Source: Hormiphora californensis (taxonomy: Eukaryota; Ctenophora; Tentaculata; Cydippida; Pleurobrachiidae). Taken from it: a stretch of DNA of 64,000 nucleotides. A model generated the notes under the pieces. The model was not told the origin of the DNA and did no database searches. It saw only the letters and a list, made by a program, of their open reading frames with translations. The stretch covers positions 5,785,350 to 5,849,349 of the forward strand of contig CM035355.1 in the NCBI GenBank assembly GCA_020137815.1, read 5' to 3'. The translations under genes were made by a program, and so were the position numbers. Below are positions 20,420-31,774 of this stretch, piece after piece; the first letter of the stretch is position 1, and each line of letters opens with the position of its first letter.

Positions 20420-21912
20420 GTTATTAACCACTTTACTATCTCACATCACCTCCCTAATTCTCTACGCTCTCACTTCATTTTATACATGATATAACGTGGC
20501 TTGGGAGGGATTCTTAATTAGAGGAGGGGAATCAATCAAATCACATGTCTCAATCCGAGTCTGGCTGTGGTCAACAACATGAGAGAGGGGGAGAGGGGTA
20601 GAGCTGTAGAGCTGTTTTCTTAATACAAACAACATTGTCATGCCTTTATAAAGAGTGTTGACAAGAGTAAAGAACCAACACACACTATCTAACTAAAAAC
20701 GTCAGCAGTTCTGACGACCTATGTTGTGGGAGTAGCCAGCAGAGAATAGAGACACAAACGAAATGTCGAAGATATTTTGGAATGTGGATAAAGAGCCACA
20801 GCTGAAGTGAATTGCAAGACTTCTTCGTGGTGTTGACTGTTGAGTAACTCAACTTGAGTTGGTCTTAGAAGTCGCAGTGAAGTATCACTTTAAAGCTGTG
20901 TGTTGGCGGCGACTCCGTTTTGATTCTGAATCGAGCGACAGTGTTCGTATCGGGTCGGTGCTGCCAGACAGCCTCAAGCGACCCGGAAATTTAGAACAAA
21001 AGTTCACCAAAGTAGTCCTTTGGTCGAATTTTAAGGACAGCAGAATGCTGAATGTTGGGGAAATGTTTTATTGCAGTCCCAATGTCTTCTGAGGTTTGAG
21101 TTGTTGTAGTGACGAATCTGTCGCGACGACACGTCGATTTTGAAAAAAAAAGAAAAAAGGTTTTGAACTTTCTTTTTTTTGTGGCTGAAATTCTTAAATG
21201 ATGTTCTTTGAGTCTGCCAAATAGGCATTTAAACGTAACTCGCGGAAAGATAAATTTATTGCGCTGCATTTGGAAACGCGCAGTTGTCCTCCGCAAACAA
21301 CCCGAGTCCGGAATGCGCGCGGTATTATACCTCGTTATACACGGAGTACACCGAACGGCGAACATCCAACATCGTGACTTGTGTGTACATTTTCCCATTA
21401 ATTGGAAGATTTCCGCTGTGTTCATTTACCCCCTTGACAATCGCTTCCTGTTTTACAACTTACCGCCTGCTCTTTGTAATTTGATCCATTCTCCGCGTTT
21501 CCATGTGCGTCAGGCGTCTGCAACGTCAATAACACGTGACATTAAATCATCTGTATTTGTGACTTCATTTAGCCGTGTCTTTGATATCATATTTACCTTT
21601 TTCGTTCCTAATGTCCATGTAACTTGATAAGTACTGCAGTGTAGGTAACATGTGACATTCCTATTTCCTTGACGTCAATTGTTATCTTAGCATGTCTGGT
21701 TTGTTAGCTATGGTATTGAGACCAGTGTTGACTCAGGCTACACTGCTATGCAATTATTGTAACCTCTTTAGACCTCGTTTAGTCTCTAATTACCCAATCA
21801 GTGCGCTATGTCTAACAAAGCTGTATCCTCTTTCACCCCAATCAGTGCGCTATGTCTAACAACTGGAGACGATGATTGGATTCCCATTTCCAGTTCTCAA
21901 TAACACCTCATT
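20420..21912. other. Intergenic: divergent promoters of NHR gene and PIM-like gene
   Basis: Contains an ATT trinucleotide run just inside the NHR intron (20262-20280) and poly-A/T stretches near 21140-21180. A short duplicated block (caatcagtgcgctatgtcta at ~21797 and ~21840) lies 50-120 bp upstream of the kinase. No exon recognised. Confidence 0.45.
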
Positions 21913-22843
21913 ATGGCACCGTCTCGTGTCGCTTCCTCGTCTCCTGATGCCTTTACTCTCATCTTACCAGCCATAGAGAACCAGTTAAAAGCACACCTCA
22001 GGACTCTCGATGTATCTTACCAGTTTGCAATTGAAATGCCCTTGAAGTCAATGTTCCGAACTTTGTTCCTAGTCAAGATTCTCCGACACTTCAAAGTGAA
22101 GTCTGTGTTAGGTGAGGGAGGTTTTGGTAAAGTCTACCTTGTATCTCGGAAAACAGACTCCAAGCTCTTCGCAATGAAACAAATTGAGAAGTCACCATCA
22201 ACCACTCGTCGTTCTACACCCCCTCTTGAGATAACATGTCTGATGGAGCTGAGACATCCTAATATTGCTACCTGCTGCGGATACCAAGAAACACGGTTCC
22301 ACTGGCTGCTGTTTACCGAGTATAACCGCCGGGAGTTGGATCTGTTTGATTTGTTGCTGGAGAGAGATACTCTGTCCCCTGGAGAAGCGAGGTTAATCCT
22401 AAAACAGTTGTACCAAGCAGTGGATTTCTGTTTCGGAAGAGGAATTGACCACCGTGATCTAAAGGACGAGAACATCTTGATTGATAGAGAGACACTACAA
22501 ATCAAGTTGATTGATTTCGGTTCCGCGTCCAAGTTCAGCCCTAACACAGCCTACACTAGAGCCCACGGAACCGCCCTTTTTATTCCTCCTGAATTCTTCA
22601 ACAACGGATCCTACCATGGACAGTGTGCTGCTGTGTGGGCTATTGGTTGCCTGGTCTACAAGATGCTAATTGGATATCATCCCTTTATTGACTGCAAGGA
22701 AGTGGTACACCTGAAACCTGAGATGCCCAGGGGTAACGAACTCCGCCCGAGTGTTCTTAGAAAGATGTCTGGAAAAGGACTGGAGGAAAAGGGTAGCTTT
22801 TAGTAGAGTTCCTAGTCTGATGTGGTACAAAGAGGATGTGTGA
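21913..22843 (+). CDS. PIM-like serine/threonine kinase, intronless, frame broken in subdomain XI
   Basis: The uninterrupted frame 21913-22803 encodes 296 aa with a full catalytic core: GEGGFGKV (about residues 67-74), AMK lysine 89, HRDLKDEN (180-187), DFG (201-203), PPE (225-227), and CAAVWAIGCLVYKMLIG. In that last motif the usual Asp of DxWSxG is absent, exactly as in PIM kinases (AAVWS). PIM kinases are constitutively active Ser/Thr kinases controlling growth and survival. After EMPR (near 22730, at a GGGG run) the frame loses homology. The +1 frame from there reads an expected C-lobe end (SARVFLERCLEKDWRKRV … MWYKEDV) to TGA 22841-22843. So there is a one-base frameshift, an assembly error, or a pseudogene. 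All other neighbouring kinase-size genes have introns, so a retrocopy origin is possible. Confidence 0.82.
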
Positions 22844-23201
22844 GAGATATTGAGTTATTTATTTTCTAGTGATGACGATGATTTCTAATGTTCTGACAAA
22901 GTTTATAATTTCTTATGAAGTTTGTGTTGAGAGATTGAAACTTCTCCGTGCGTATATCGAATCTTTTCGATATTTTTATGTGTCTGTTTGATTGCTGTTT
23001 TAGCCTTATCTTTTCCAAATTGTGAGATATTCGTGTATTTGACTTATGCCTCAATATTCTGTCCTGAGACGCTCACACTCCCCCACACACACATTCTGTG
23101 TCAGACACACATGCCAATCATGTGATGTCACCATGTACAGTGGAGAGAGAGAGATTAGGTGGAGTGTGTCCAATTGTTCTATTATTGCATAGCATGTATC
23201 A

Positions 23202-23272
23202 TGACGTCACAGCTATCAGTCCAATACTCTGACAATGACGTCATAGAACTCAACACACAGATCATGACGTCA
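23202..23272. promoter_or_regulatory. Three CRE palindromes upstream of the 23.5-kb gene
   Basis: Exact TGACGTCA at 23202-23209, 23236-23243 and 23265-23272, within 71 bp and about 240 bp before ATG 23510. TGACGTCA is the consensus for CREB/ATF bZIP dimers. The function here is inferred from motif and position only. Confidence 0.6.
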
Positions 23273-23509
23273 TGCTGTCAGAGCATTGCCCTGGTGTGAC
23301 CCTACTTTCATTACTTTCGAGAACTGCGATCAGAGGATTGGCCTGAAAGTCACACAGCTAAAATGTGAAGTGGTGGATCACTGTCAGGGCATTGGCCTGA
23401 CAAATGGAACAAGTGTATTATAACCACACACCTCCAATTATAGGTCCATGGCTTGAATATCCCCCTACTGACTCACTTCATTCAAGTTTCACGGGAGTTT
23501 CACATTATC

Positions 23510-25129
23510 ATGAACAAGTCACCTCTGTCAGGTATATCTAGAACATGTCAAGACTTTGTAACACAATCTACCAATCTACTGTGGTAGTACCACATCCTAC
23601 CACCACATTCCTCACTTCTCTCTTATATCGGGGACACATTCCTCACTTCTATCTTATCGGGGACACATTACATCCCTACCCCCCCCCCCCCATCCCTACT
23701 AAGTACATTTTACCACTTTCTATCTCCTCACCAGTCACCTTTTATCAGCTTATCTTCCCTCTTATCAGCGCGACGTGCCCAACTTATCAGCTGTACTACT
23801 CTTTGTCCAATTCAATAGTTCATTGTGCCACTGATCCACTACATAACTTCTCTCCCTTGTTATCAGAAACGTTCCACATCTCCCAACCCCCTCTTCTCAC
23901 TTCTCAGGAACGGTTCCTTACTTCCCTTCCCTCAGGAAGGTTCCTTACTTCCCTCCCCTCAGGAACGGTTCCTTACTTCCCTCCCCTCAGGAACGGTTCC
24001 TTACTTCCCTTTCCTCAGGAACAGTTGCAGTTTCACCCTCTGGAAAGGAGGTCACACCGGAGCAGAAAGGAGTTACACCCTTGACAACACCCTGCTCAAC
24101 TCCCCTTCACACTCCCCTGTGTACTCCACTCCATACACCCCTCTCTACTCCTCTATCTAGTTCCATGAGTAAGTTGTTGGGATCAGTAGCGTTTGTTGAG
24201 AGACTTGTTATCTTTCTACTTGGCGGGGGGGGGGGTTGGGTGGAGTTAGATAAATCGGCCTCTCCAGTCTCCACTAAAACATTCTCTCTCCTGCTTCAGT
24301 GAGTGATAGTATGGGTCACCTACTAGATGAGCTCTGTAGATACTCAATTGAACAGCCCCTTGACAAATCTTCCTTTTTTGGCCACCCTCTAGAGCCCCCA
24401 ACCATTCCACCATCTAGAGCCCCCAACCATTCCACCATCTAGAGCCCCAAACCATTCCACCATCTAGAGCCCCAAACCATTCCACCCTCTAGAGCCCCAA
24501 ACCATTCCACCCTCTAGAGCCCCAAACCATTCCACCCTCTAGAGCCCCCAACCATTCCACCCTCTAGAGCCCCCAACCATTCCACCCTCTAGAGCCCCCA
24601 ACCATTCCACCCTCTAGAGCCCCCAACCATTCCACCTTCTAACCCTATCGAGGGATCTGAAAATCACCAGGAGACAAGTGTCACTAAATCAGTGAAAAGA
24701 AAACGGTCACATTCAGGATTATTCGGCTGTCCTTCTAGGATGTAGTGCTATTTCAGGTATAGAAACCTACTAGTCAAGCACGTCTTATCATTTGGGGATC
24801 AGGGTTGGTGGGGTCAATTCTGTCTTGTTCAGTTCCCCCATCTCCTGTCAGGCCAATGCTCTGACCACAGTTCTGAGAACTGTGGTCAGAGCATTGGCCC
24901 TATTCAGAGCATTGACCCTATTCTCATAGAGAACTCAGTCAGGCCAATGCTCTGACAGCCCATCTCCTAACACCCCTTCTCCCTAGATACAGATATAGCA
25001 CGTCACCTAAAGATGGAGATGCGGCCCCAGTCCCCCCTCGCTAAAGATATAATTCCCAAACCTAGACAGTACAGGCTGAAAATCAGGAGGGTTGCAAAGG
25101 ATGGGAAGAACTATAATTATAAAGAATGA
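23510..25129 (+). CDS. Unrecognised Thr/Pro-rich protein gene, reading frame disrupted by a minisatellite
   Basis: Exons 23510-23531 (MNKSPLS), 24019-24168, 24300-24756 and 24987-25129 have good splice sites; phases agree for the first three. Exon 2 encodes a Ser/Thr-Pro ladder (TPLHTPLCTPLHTPLSTPLS), typical of a proline-directed kinase target. Exon 3 begins MSDSMGHLLDELCRYSIEQP, meets ten 25-bp repeats that put TAG in frame in every third unit, then resumes in the same frame with NPIEGSENHQETSVTKSV and a KRKR basic motif. The last exon is basic (PRQYRLKIRRVAKDG) and a polyadenylation signal (aataaa) follows the TGA at once. Exon 3 to exon 4 is also one base out of phase. I know no family. 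It is probably a nuclear protein, and this allele looks broken or is spliced in a way I cannot see. Confidence 0.5.
23886..24018. repeat. ~28-bp minisatellite of repeated 3' splice sites
   Basis: About five units of ggttccttacttccctcccc followed by tcaggaac. Each holds a pyrimidine tract plus CAG, so each is a plausible acceptor. The last unit supplies the acceptor of exon 2 (24019) of the gene at 23510. Confidence 0.85.
24391..24640. repeat. 25-bp minisatellite, ten exact-length units, inside a coding exon
   Basis: Ten consecutive 25-bp units of agagcccccaaccattccac plus cctct, with C/A variation at one site. Ten units are equivalent to one unit modulo 3, so frame is the same on both sides, but the expansion places TAG in frame in units 3, 6 and 9. 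Confidence 0.95.
24846..24962. repeat. Short palindromic dispersed repeat (tcaggccaatgctctgac family)
   Basis: Inverted copies of gtcaggccaatgctctgacc pair around ttctgagaa, and a third copy follows at ~24941. Relatives occur at 23275-23400, 25757-25830 and 31522-31582. All carry the same GGCCAATGCTCTGA core with a CCAAT box. It is probably a tiny MITE, or a mobile unit derived from it. Confidence 0.7.
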
Positions 25130-26309
25130 ACAATAAAGCTGTTGTTGTACTTTTCAGTTTCTATTCATTTCTTGTTCATTGTTCTTGAAAGTTTTGAATT
25201 CACTGTTTCACGAATTACGTTATGAAGCTGTTGTTGTAGTAAATTATTTTCACACATATTACTAAGCTAAGTTTATTGTTAAGTTAATTTCAATGTTTCC
25301 AGTCTTTTTTCGTCCAACAGCTGCTGCAGCAGATCTCCCAAAATATAGTCGTAAACCATGACTTGTATGGAACGCGCGGGGTACTTGGAACAGAGATCTG
25401 CGCGCAGAGACTCGGGATCGTGGGAAAACGGAGTGGACATTGGCTCTCTTTGATCCGAGGAATTCCGCCCCCTCTCTCGCTTGGGGGCCTATTGGATTGT
25501 GATTGGCCCTTCTCTCTCTCTCTCTCTCCTTCGTCCATGATTTATTGGAGTGTCATATGCATGCGATGAATAGTATGCAAATATTCGCGTTCTTTCTAGC
25601 ATTGCCAGTAGCCTAGTAGCGGTCTCTCATTCTCCCCCCAGCTGAGCGTCCTCCATTTGTGTAGCTCCCTCAGTGTCGTCTCAACTCTCAAACTCATATG
25701 CTTGCGAGATGAGCCCTATTTTAACACTAGGTTGCTTAGCGTTAACCCTCTATACTGGCAGAGCATTGGCAGCTGACCCTATTCTCATTTCTTTCTAGAC
25801 AACCGCGGTCAGAGCATTGGCTTGACAGTGCACCTTTCAATCCCATGAAAAAAGAAAAGCAGACATTTTGGGGAAATAACAAAATTCTTATTCCTAAAAA
25901 ACACAAACATTATTCTACTAACACTGGCTTTCTCGCGTTTCTCTCTCCTTCTCTTTCTTTTTCTTTTTCTTCCTCTCTCTCTCTCACTCTCTCTCTCTCT
26001 CTTCATTTTGTTTGCCTGGTTAACATATATCACCAAAACTGACTAACGGGTATCATTTTCACAGGTGTAAGCGCTTCATAGTACGTCTCATACGTCTAAA
26101 ACACCGACAGTTTCTTTGTTCGTAAACACAGTTCGGTCTCACATAGTCACATACTCTAGCAATTCTCATATTTTCATCGAAATGCACGACTTCGTAATGA
26201 GCTCTGACACCTACCAACTCTAATCTTATCCTAAAACATTGTTCTCTTTTCCTCCAAACAAAGTCATCACTCTCAAAACTACCCTAACAAAGTTCCATAT
26301 CCCTATCCT
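25130..26309. other. Convergent intergenic region
   Basis: Lies between the 3' ends of the 23.5-kb gene and profilin. Contains CT-rich stretches (25510-25530, 25935-26005) and one member of the tcaggccaatgctctgac repeat family. No coding seen. Confidence 0.5.
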
Positions 26310-26877
26310 TCAAACGCCCAACTCTATTGCATCTTGTAGTGCTCCTCCCAGGAAATTCAGGGACTTGTTGATAAGGCCCCTGTTAGCCCCCGTCATTCTA
26401 AACAACACTACCACACATGTACTGAGAGTATTACTAACGAAGATACTCTCTTCTGGATAGGCCTTGTTTCGACCGTATAGGACGTTAGCACTGAGTCCAG
26501 ATGGGTATTGGGTCGTCTTGATCGGCAACTGGACTACACGTATAATACTGTAACCTGGGGGAGATGGGAAGGTGGTTAGAGAGGAGTCATTGGGGAGGGG
26601 AGGGTGGTTAGAGAAGGGTGGTTAGAGAGGGTGGTTAGAGATGGGAGGGTGGTTAGAATTTCTAATAGAAATGGGGAGTTAGAGAGGGGAGCTGGAGGGG
26701 GTTAGAAAGGGGTGGTTAGTGAGGAGAAGGGTAGTTAGAGAGGGGGTACTATCTTGGGGGGGGGGGGGTAGAGATCAGGAGGAGTTATTATTTCGGGGAG
26801 AACGAGGAAGGTATGAATACTTGCTTATCCTTGATAATAATGAATGGTATCATGACGACAGTGTAGACTAAAGAGAG

Positions 26878-26924
<47 letters not shown>

Positions 26925-29900
26925 AGAGAGAGAGAGATATGATAGTGTAGAGATTGAGGCTATATCGCTCGAATATAGATCGCTCATAGCTATCTATAGA
27001 GATCTGATCCCCTCTCTCTCATCTCTGCTCGCCCCTCCTCTCTCTCTCTCTCTACTCTCGCTCTCTACTCGCTCTCCTCTCCTCTCCTCCTCCTCGCCTC
27101 TCGCTCTCTCATCTCTGAAGGGACATCTCCTTTCTCCTCCTTGTCTCATTACTTTATATCATTTTATCAGGAACTACTTCGCATCCTCACCTTTTAACAC
27201 TGAATATATTTACGAGGCCCCATTCCTTAATATCTTATTGTAAACGTTCCTTCCCTATTCAAGCTAGCCATTTACTCGTAAGTTCACTTTCGAGTTTCAT
27301 CACCCACGTTTGATTTTACATCTGCTTTTGCTTTGCTAATTGCTTTGCTCAGCATTCAAGTTTCCCCGGTAACCACTTTCACACCACATTGTGGATACCG
27401 AAGCTGACGGATTTTGGAGGTTTGCAGGTTTTGAGATAAATGTGTACACGACATGCTTGCTACCTAGCAAGCACTGTGAAATCTGCACATGTGTTTGTTA
27501 TTGCATGCTGTCTCTTAGACTCCCGCGTCCCCGACCAATAGTCGTGGGATCCTCATATTGATTTAGATTTACCGTCATAAGCATTATCTATGATTGTACT
27601 CGTTCCCGGGTTTGACTTGTTCGACCCTCTCTCCGCTCCCGGTTAGGACATAACAATCCCGGGTGTGATCGTGAAGTTTTTCAGTGAGGTTGTTCTCCCT
27701 ACAATACGTAGGACGAACCCCCCCCCCCCCCCCCCCCCCCCCCCCGTAGGACAAAGGGAAGAAACACAAATAGACTTTGTCCCCAGCCAGCGAAAGCTGT
27801 TACACACTTGCCTAGATCTAGTGTGGTCTAGTTTTATATTGTACAATACCATGTGTGGCAGTAGTCAGCCCGGGTGGGGCCATTATTCGCTAACTATGTT
27901 GATCTCCAGGTGTTCCACAGAAATATCTTTGTTAATCACGCTACACTCTCTCTATTCTATCATTTATCATCCTCTGTCTCTCCTTTCTCCTCTCTCTATT
28001 CTATCATTTATTCTCTTTATTCTCGTCTATTCTTCTCCGTCTATCTCCCTCATCTCTGCTGTTAAATCTCTCCAAACTATCTCTACCTGTTGTTCTCTCT
28101 CCTCAGTTTATATCTCTCCTCTCCGTTGTTCTCTCTGTACCTCTCCCAACTACCTTCCCAGCTGACCATTGTTCCATGATCTTATACACGAGACACACAT
28201 GGAATAACGGCTCGAACACAACAACTATCCATCCCCACGGTACAGTTAAGGGTGCAGAACTTGCTGAGTAGGGCCGGTTGTGTGTGATATTTTGTTTGTT
28301 GATTAGGATTGATTAATGATCTCTGCCGAACGTTTTATGAAACAAAATGCGGTATGAGCCATTAGCCACATTATAAGAGTAGGGATGTGCGTGATTGATA
28401 TTTTGTTTGTTTTGTCTGTCAAGAGGGAAACATAATTGGCCTTGAGGGACCGTTAGTCAAACCCTAATAGGGTTGTGCGTGATTGATATTTTGATATTTT
28501 ATTTGTTTAGTCTGGCGGGAGAGGGGGAAGTTAAATCAAGATGGATAATGTTTATTACCTGCTGGCTTCTCTGTGTTTCCCCAGGATATCCCGGTGTAAA
28601 CTTCCTCATCCCCTCCCACTCCCCGGCATAACTTCTGGACATCAGTCGGTTTAAACTGGGCGAAACCTGCGGGAATAGGGAGTCGTTAAAACAGCTGTAA
28701 CAGTGCTATTATATGAGGTCGTCCTGGCTTTAAAAATTCGTTATCATTTGAGTTTTCTGAATAATGAGTTCAGAGCAAGAATTAAATAGGGAAGAAAATC
28801 GAAAAATACTGGGTTTGACCGGGAATTGAACCAGGGACCTCCAGAGAGACATGCTCGGAGCTATACCACTAAGCTACCAAACCATTTGAGTTTTGACTAA
28901 CGATAATTTGAGCTTTCATAAATGATAGGGCCAGGCTCAAATTTACACAAATCCAAAGTAGTAATCTTGTAACTGTCCTGTTAGTACCAGGCCACAAGGA
29001 ATCAAACTTTGTAAACTTTGCAGAAAGTAATTTCGGTTGGGTGGGAACTGGGCCCACGTCACCCAACCGATATGATTCACCTGCTTTTCTCATATTCCAA
29101 TCTTAGAAAGTAATTTCTACAAATTTGGTCATTCAGTTTCGTGTTTTATGAAGGAGCAGTTTGTTCAAAGAAATTAGATCACTTATATGACGCGTTCATT
29201 TGCTCACGTAGGCTTGTTCTCAAGTTACTCATTATACACCTTCATTCCGCCCAAACACACTCAGTCTATGCTGCTACCAATAAAAGGGTATTGTTCGTTT
29301 ACCAAGCGAGTTAGCTGCTCAATTCTCGATTTCTCAACATTCATTATTGATGCATAAACACACAGTAGCCCAGTGGCTTTGTTAGTCAGTCTTGACAAAG
29401 ACAATAATTCCCCTCTTTGTTTTTCATGTTGCTAGGATATCGAATTTGTTTTCTTTACCCTCAAGATCTAGAAGCTCTAAATACGATTCTATGGGACACT
29501 CTTAGATTCTTGTAAACATTCTTCTTGACTGATTTGTTTCTCACCTTTGCTAGCTGCAAGGATGTGTGAGTGTTTGAAGAGCTGTATTCATGGGATGGCC
29601 AAGTGCATTCTGATCCTGATCAATACGATCTCCCTCCTTGCCTCTTTGGCCCTGATCGGGTTCGGTGTCTTTGTAATTCTACGTGGAGAGGAATACATTC
29701 CCGATGCAGGGTATGTAATCAGAACCAGATCTCGTTTCGATTAACCAGAACCTAACTATTTGTAATTCGGGAACTAACCATGAACTAGGGCATGAACTAA
29801 CTATAATTCGGAACCTAATACATTGAATCCTTTCAGAGTTGACGTGAATCTCATTGCCTATGCGTTGATTGTGCTTGGTGTTATTCTCCTCTTTGTGTCT

Positions 29901-31774
29901 TTGTTCGGATTCTTCGGAGCGTGTACTGGAAAACATGGTCTTCTCAACTTCTATCTGATCCTTTTGGGAGTAGTAGTCGCTCTTCTTGTCGCTGCACTCA
30001 TCTATGGTACGTAAAGGGGCCTTTTCAATAATTTGGTCCAAGTTACCCCGTCAATTTTGTGTTTTAACTACTAAAGCCCAATCAATTTTCCCCGACCAGG
30101 TTTCGTCATGAAATCGGATGTTGAGGACACCGTCGAGACTTACATTACTGACGCCTTTGGCACAGTCAAGAACGCTACCTCTGCAAATGCAACAGTGGAT
30201 CAATTCGTTGCAGTAAATACAATCCAAGTCGCTGTCAAATGCTGCGGGTAAGAAACTATTACCTCTGAAACAAAACTCAGTCTAGAACTTCTTTGACCCC
30301 TACAATCACGTGATCTCTCCCCAGAATAACCGGACCTGACTACTGGGACTGGGGCAGTGATGTACCCTCCAGTTGTTGTGAAAACTTTACCGCAACTGAT
30401 GCTACCGCCCTGTGTGATTTATCCGATGCCTACACCACCGCCTGTATGGAATCCACCGAGGACCTGATCCAGAATGCCCTCCTGGCAACAGTTATTCTCC
30501 TGGTTGTCATTGTTATCTTCCTGGTGGCATGCATGATCTTCGCCTGCTGCTCCAAGAAAGGTATGTAATCTGACACCAAATAGGATCGCCCTGATCTGTC
30601 TGGCGGCGCCCGATCCGAGCGTGCTGTCAAAATGGGGTCTGGCGCCGCAAGGCAGACCCTTATCGTGAGCTATTGATCACTGATTACTAACAAATCGAAA
30701 TATAGGCTAAGAAAACAGGAACAAAAAAGGGAACCGCTTGGTAAGACACGCATTATTCAGGAAAAATGCACCCTTGGAAACCCATTCGAGACGAAAGTTC
30801 TCTTTTCATGTTTATCGCATACTCTAGGCATGCCACCTTTTTTCTGATAAAAGGCAGAAAATTCTGAAACTCCATTTCTCCCTCGCACTATCATTTCTTG
30901 AACCCACTTATTTTCCAGTTGCATGAGCACACTAACTTTCTCTAACACCACGTTTACCTTTTCAGAATATGAACAAGTCGCCTAAATCAGACAGAGGATT
31001 GGGCAGGTGGAGTAAACTCATACGTAGAACAATGAACTAGGCCTTTTGTTTAGAGTGTGTGGGATAAATTTGGAGAGAGAGAACAATTAATTGAACCAGT
31101 ATTTTTGTCAGTAGTAGTTATTACTTTCTCTTTTCTAGCCGATTTGTAGTAACGGTGTCGCGGCTATAATCAGTTCAATCAAGGAATAGCTGTAGACTGT
31201 ACTGTCTAGACTGTCGTCTCAAGTTTGTCGCAATACTTGAATGTTCCAACATTCTATAGGAATGCTGAGCATTTAGCATTCCGATTTCCGAATGCTTATG
31301 ATTTAATGGTACATTTGTTACGTACATCTGTAAACTGTAAAGGCGGGGCAAGGTTGCCTTTGAGTAATTTATATCACTTTCAAAATACAACACGAGCACT
31401 AAATCTAAATATTTCATGAGTCATGACACCCACAAACTGAAAATAACACTACCGTTCTTATTTTGCTGGATCCACCGACCACCAATAAACCCCATACAAT
31501 ATCTCCACCTCATACCATGCTTGTCAGGCCAATGCTCTGACCACAGTTCTCGTCTAGGGTCAGGCCAATGCTCTTACAGTACCATGCAATACCTACAAAA
31601 CCTACAACATCACATACCCGGGTCAGATGCGAGGATGCTCCCATCACCAGGGTTACACACTGCCACCTTTGTACTGCACTCCTTCATCAAAGACTGCTTC
31701 AACTCAGGATCATTGACCATCTGGTTCTGGATGCTGTCCCGGAAAAATGCTACCCACGTCTCCCAGGAGGACAT
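26310..31774 (-). CDS. Profilin (divergent, 169 aa)
   Basis: Three exons in phase: 31774-31618, 28666-28559 and 26554-26310, with ATG at 31774 and TGA at 26310. The start MSSWETWVAFFRDSI, the SILASDPGFAQFKPTDVQKL segment, VLYGRN, IFVSNTLSTCVVVLF and the C-terminal helix NKSLNFLGGALQDAIELGV match the profilin fold in order. These include the N-terminal Trp helix and the C-terminal helix that bind poly-proline. Profilin binds G-actin and poly-Pro ligands and feeds formin-driven actin assembly. At 169 aa it is longer than the usual 125-140; the extra residues lie near residues 16-35 and between the central strands. Intron 1 (2.9 kb) contains a complete tetraspanin gene on the other strand and a tRNA-like sequence. 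Confidence 0.85.
26555..28558. other. Profilin intron 2: simple repeats and homopolymers
   Basis: Holds G-rich ggttagagag minisatellite-like sequence (26570-26770), a (GA)n tract (26872-26940), CT-rich sequence (27005-27110) and an uninterrupted run of about 26 C at 27719-27744. A GATTGATATTTTGTTTG-like segment recurs at about 28283, 28393 and 28470. No exon found. Confidence 0.6.
28811..28883 (-). tRNA. tRNA-like sequence, probably a degenerate tRNA or tRNA-derived SINE head
   Basis: Read on the minus strand it starts ggtttggtagcttagtggta, with an A-box-like tRGYnnARNGG region. It has a B-box-like ggttcaattcc and a 3' end that can pair with the first seven bases. The T stem has one mismatch and the anticodon stem pairs poorly, so no anticodon can be assigned with confidence. 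It lies in profilin intron 1, 144 bp upstream of exon 2 on the same strand. Confidence 0.4.
29562..30985 (+). CDS. Tetraspanin, nested in profilin intron 1
   Basis: Five exons in phase: 29562-29710, 29837-30006, 30100-30247, 30325-30560 and 30966-30985, giving 240 aa. Four membrane segments are visible, at about residues 15-37, 58-80, 87-107 and 203-230. The large extracellular loop carries the diagnostic CCG (about 154-156), then PSSCC and two further Cys, six Cys in all. Cys pairs at membrane borders (CECLKSC, ACCCSKK-like) suggest palmitoylation. The tail is very short and ends EYEQV. Tetraspanins organise membrane microdomains with integrins and other partners. The gene runs opposite to profilin and is wholly within its first intron. 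Confidence 0.93.

Noticed and set aside
23545-24302. 179-aa and 111-aa plus-strand frames as a single-exon protein
   Set aside because: They read through the intron and the splice-acceptor minisatellite; the phase-consistent exon model starting at 23510 explains the coding part.
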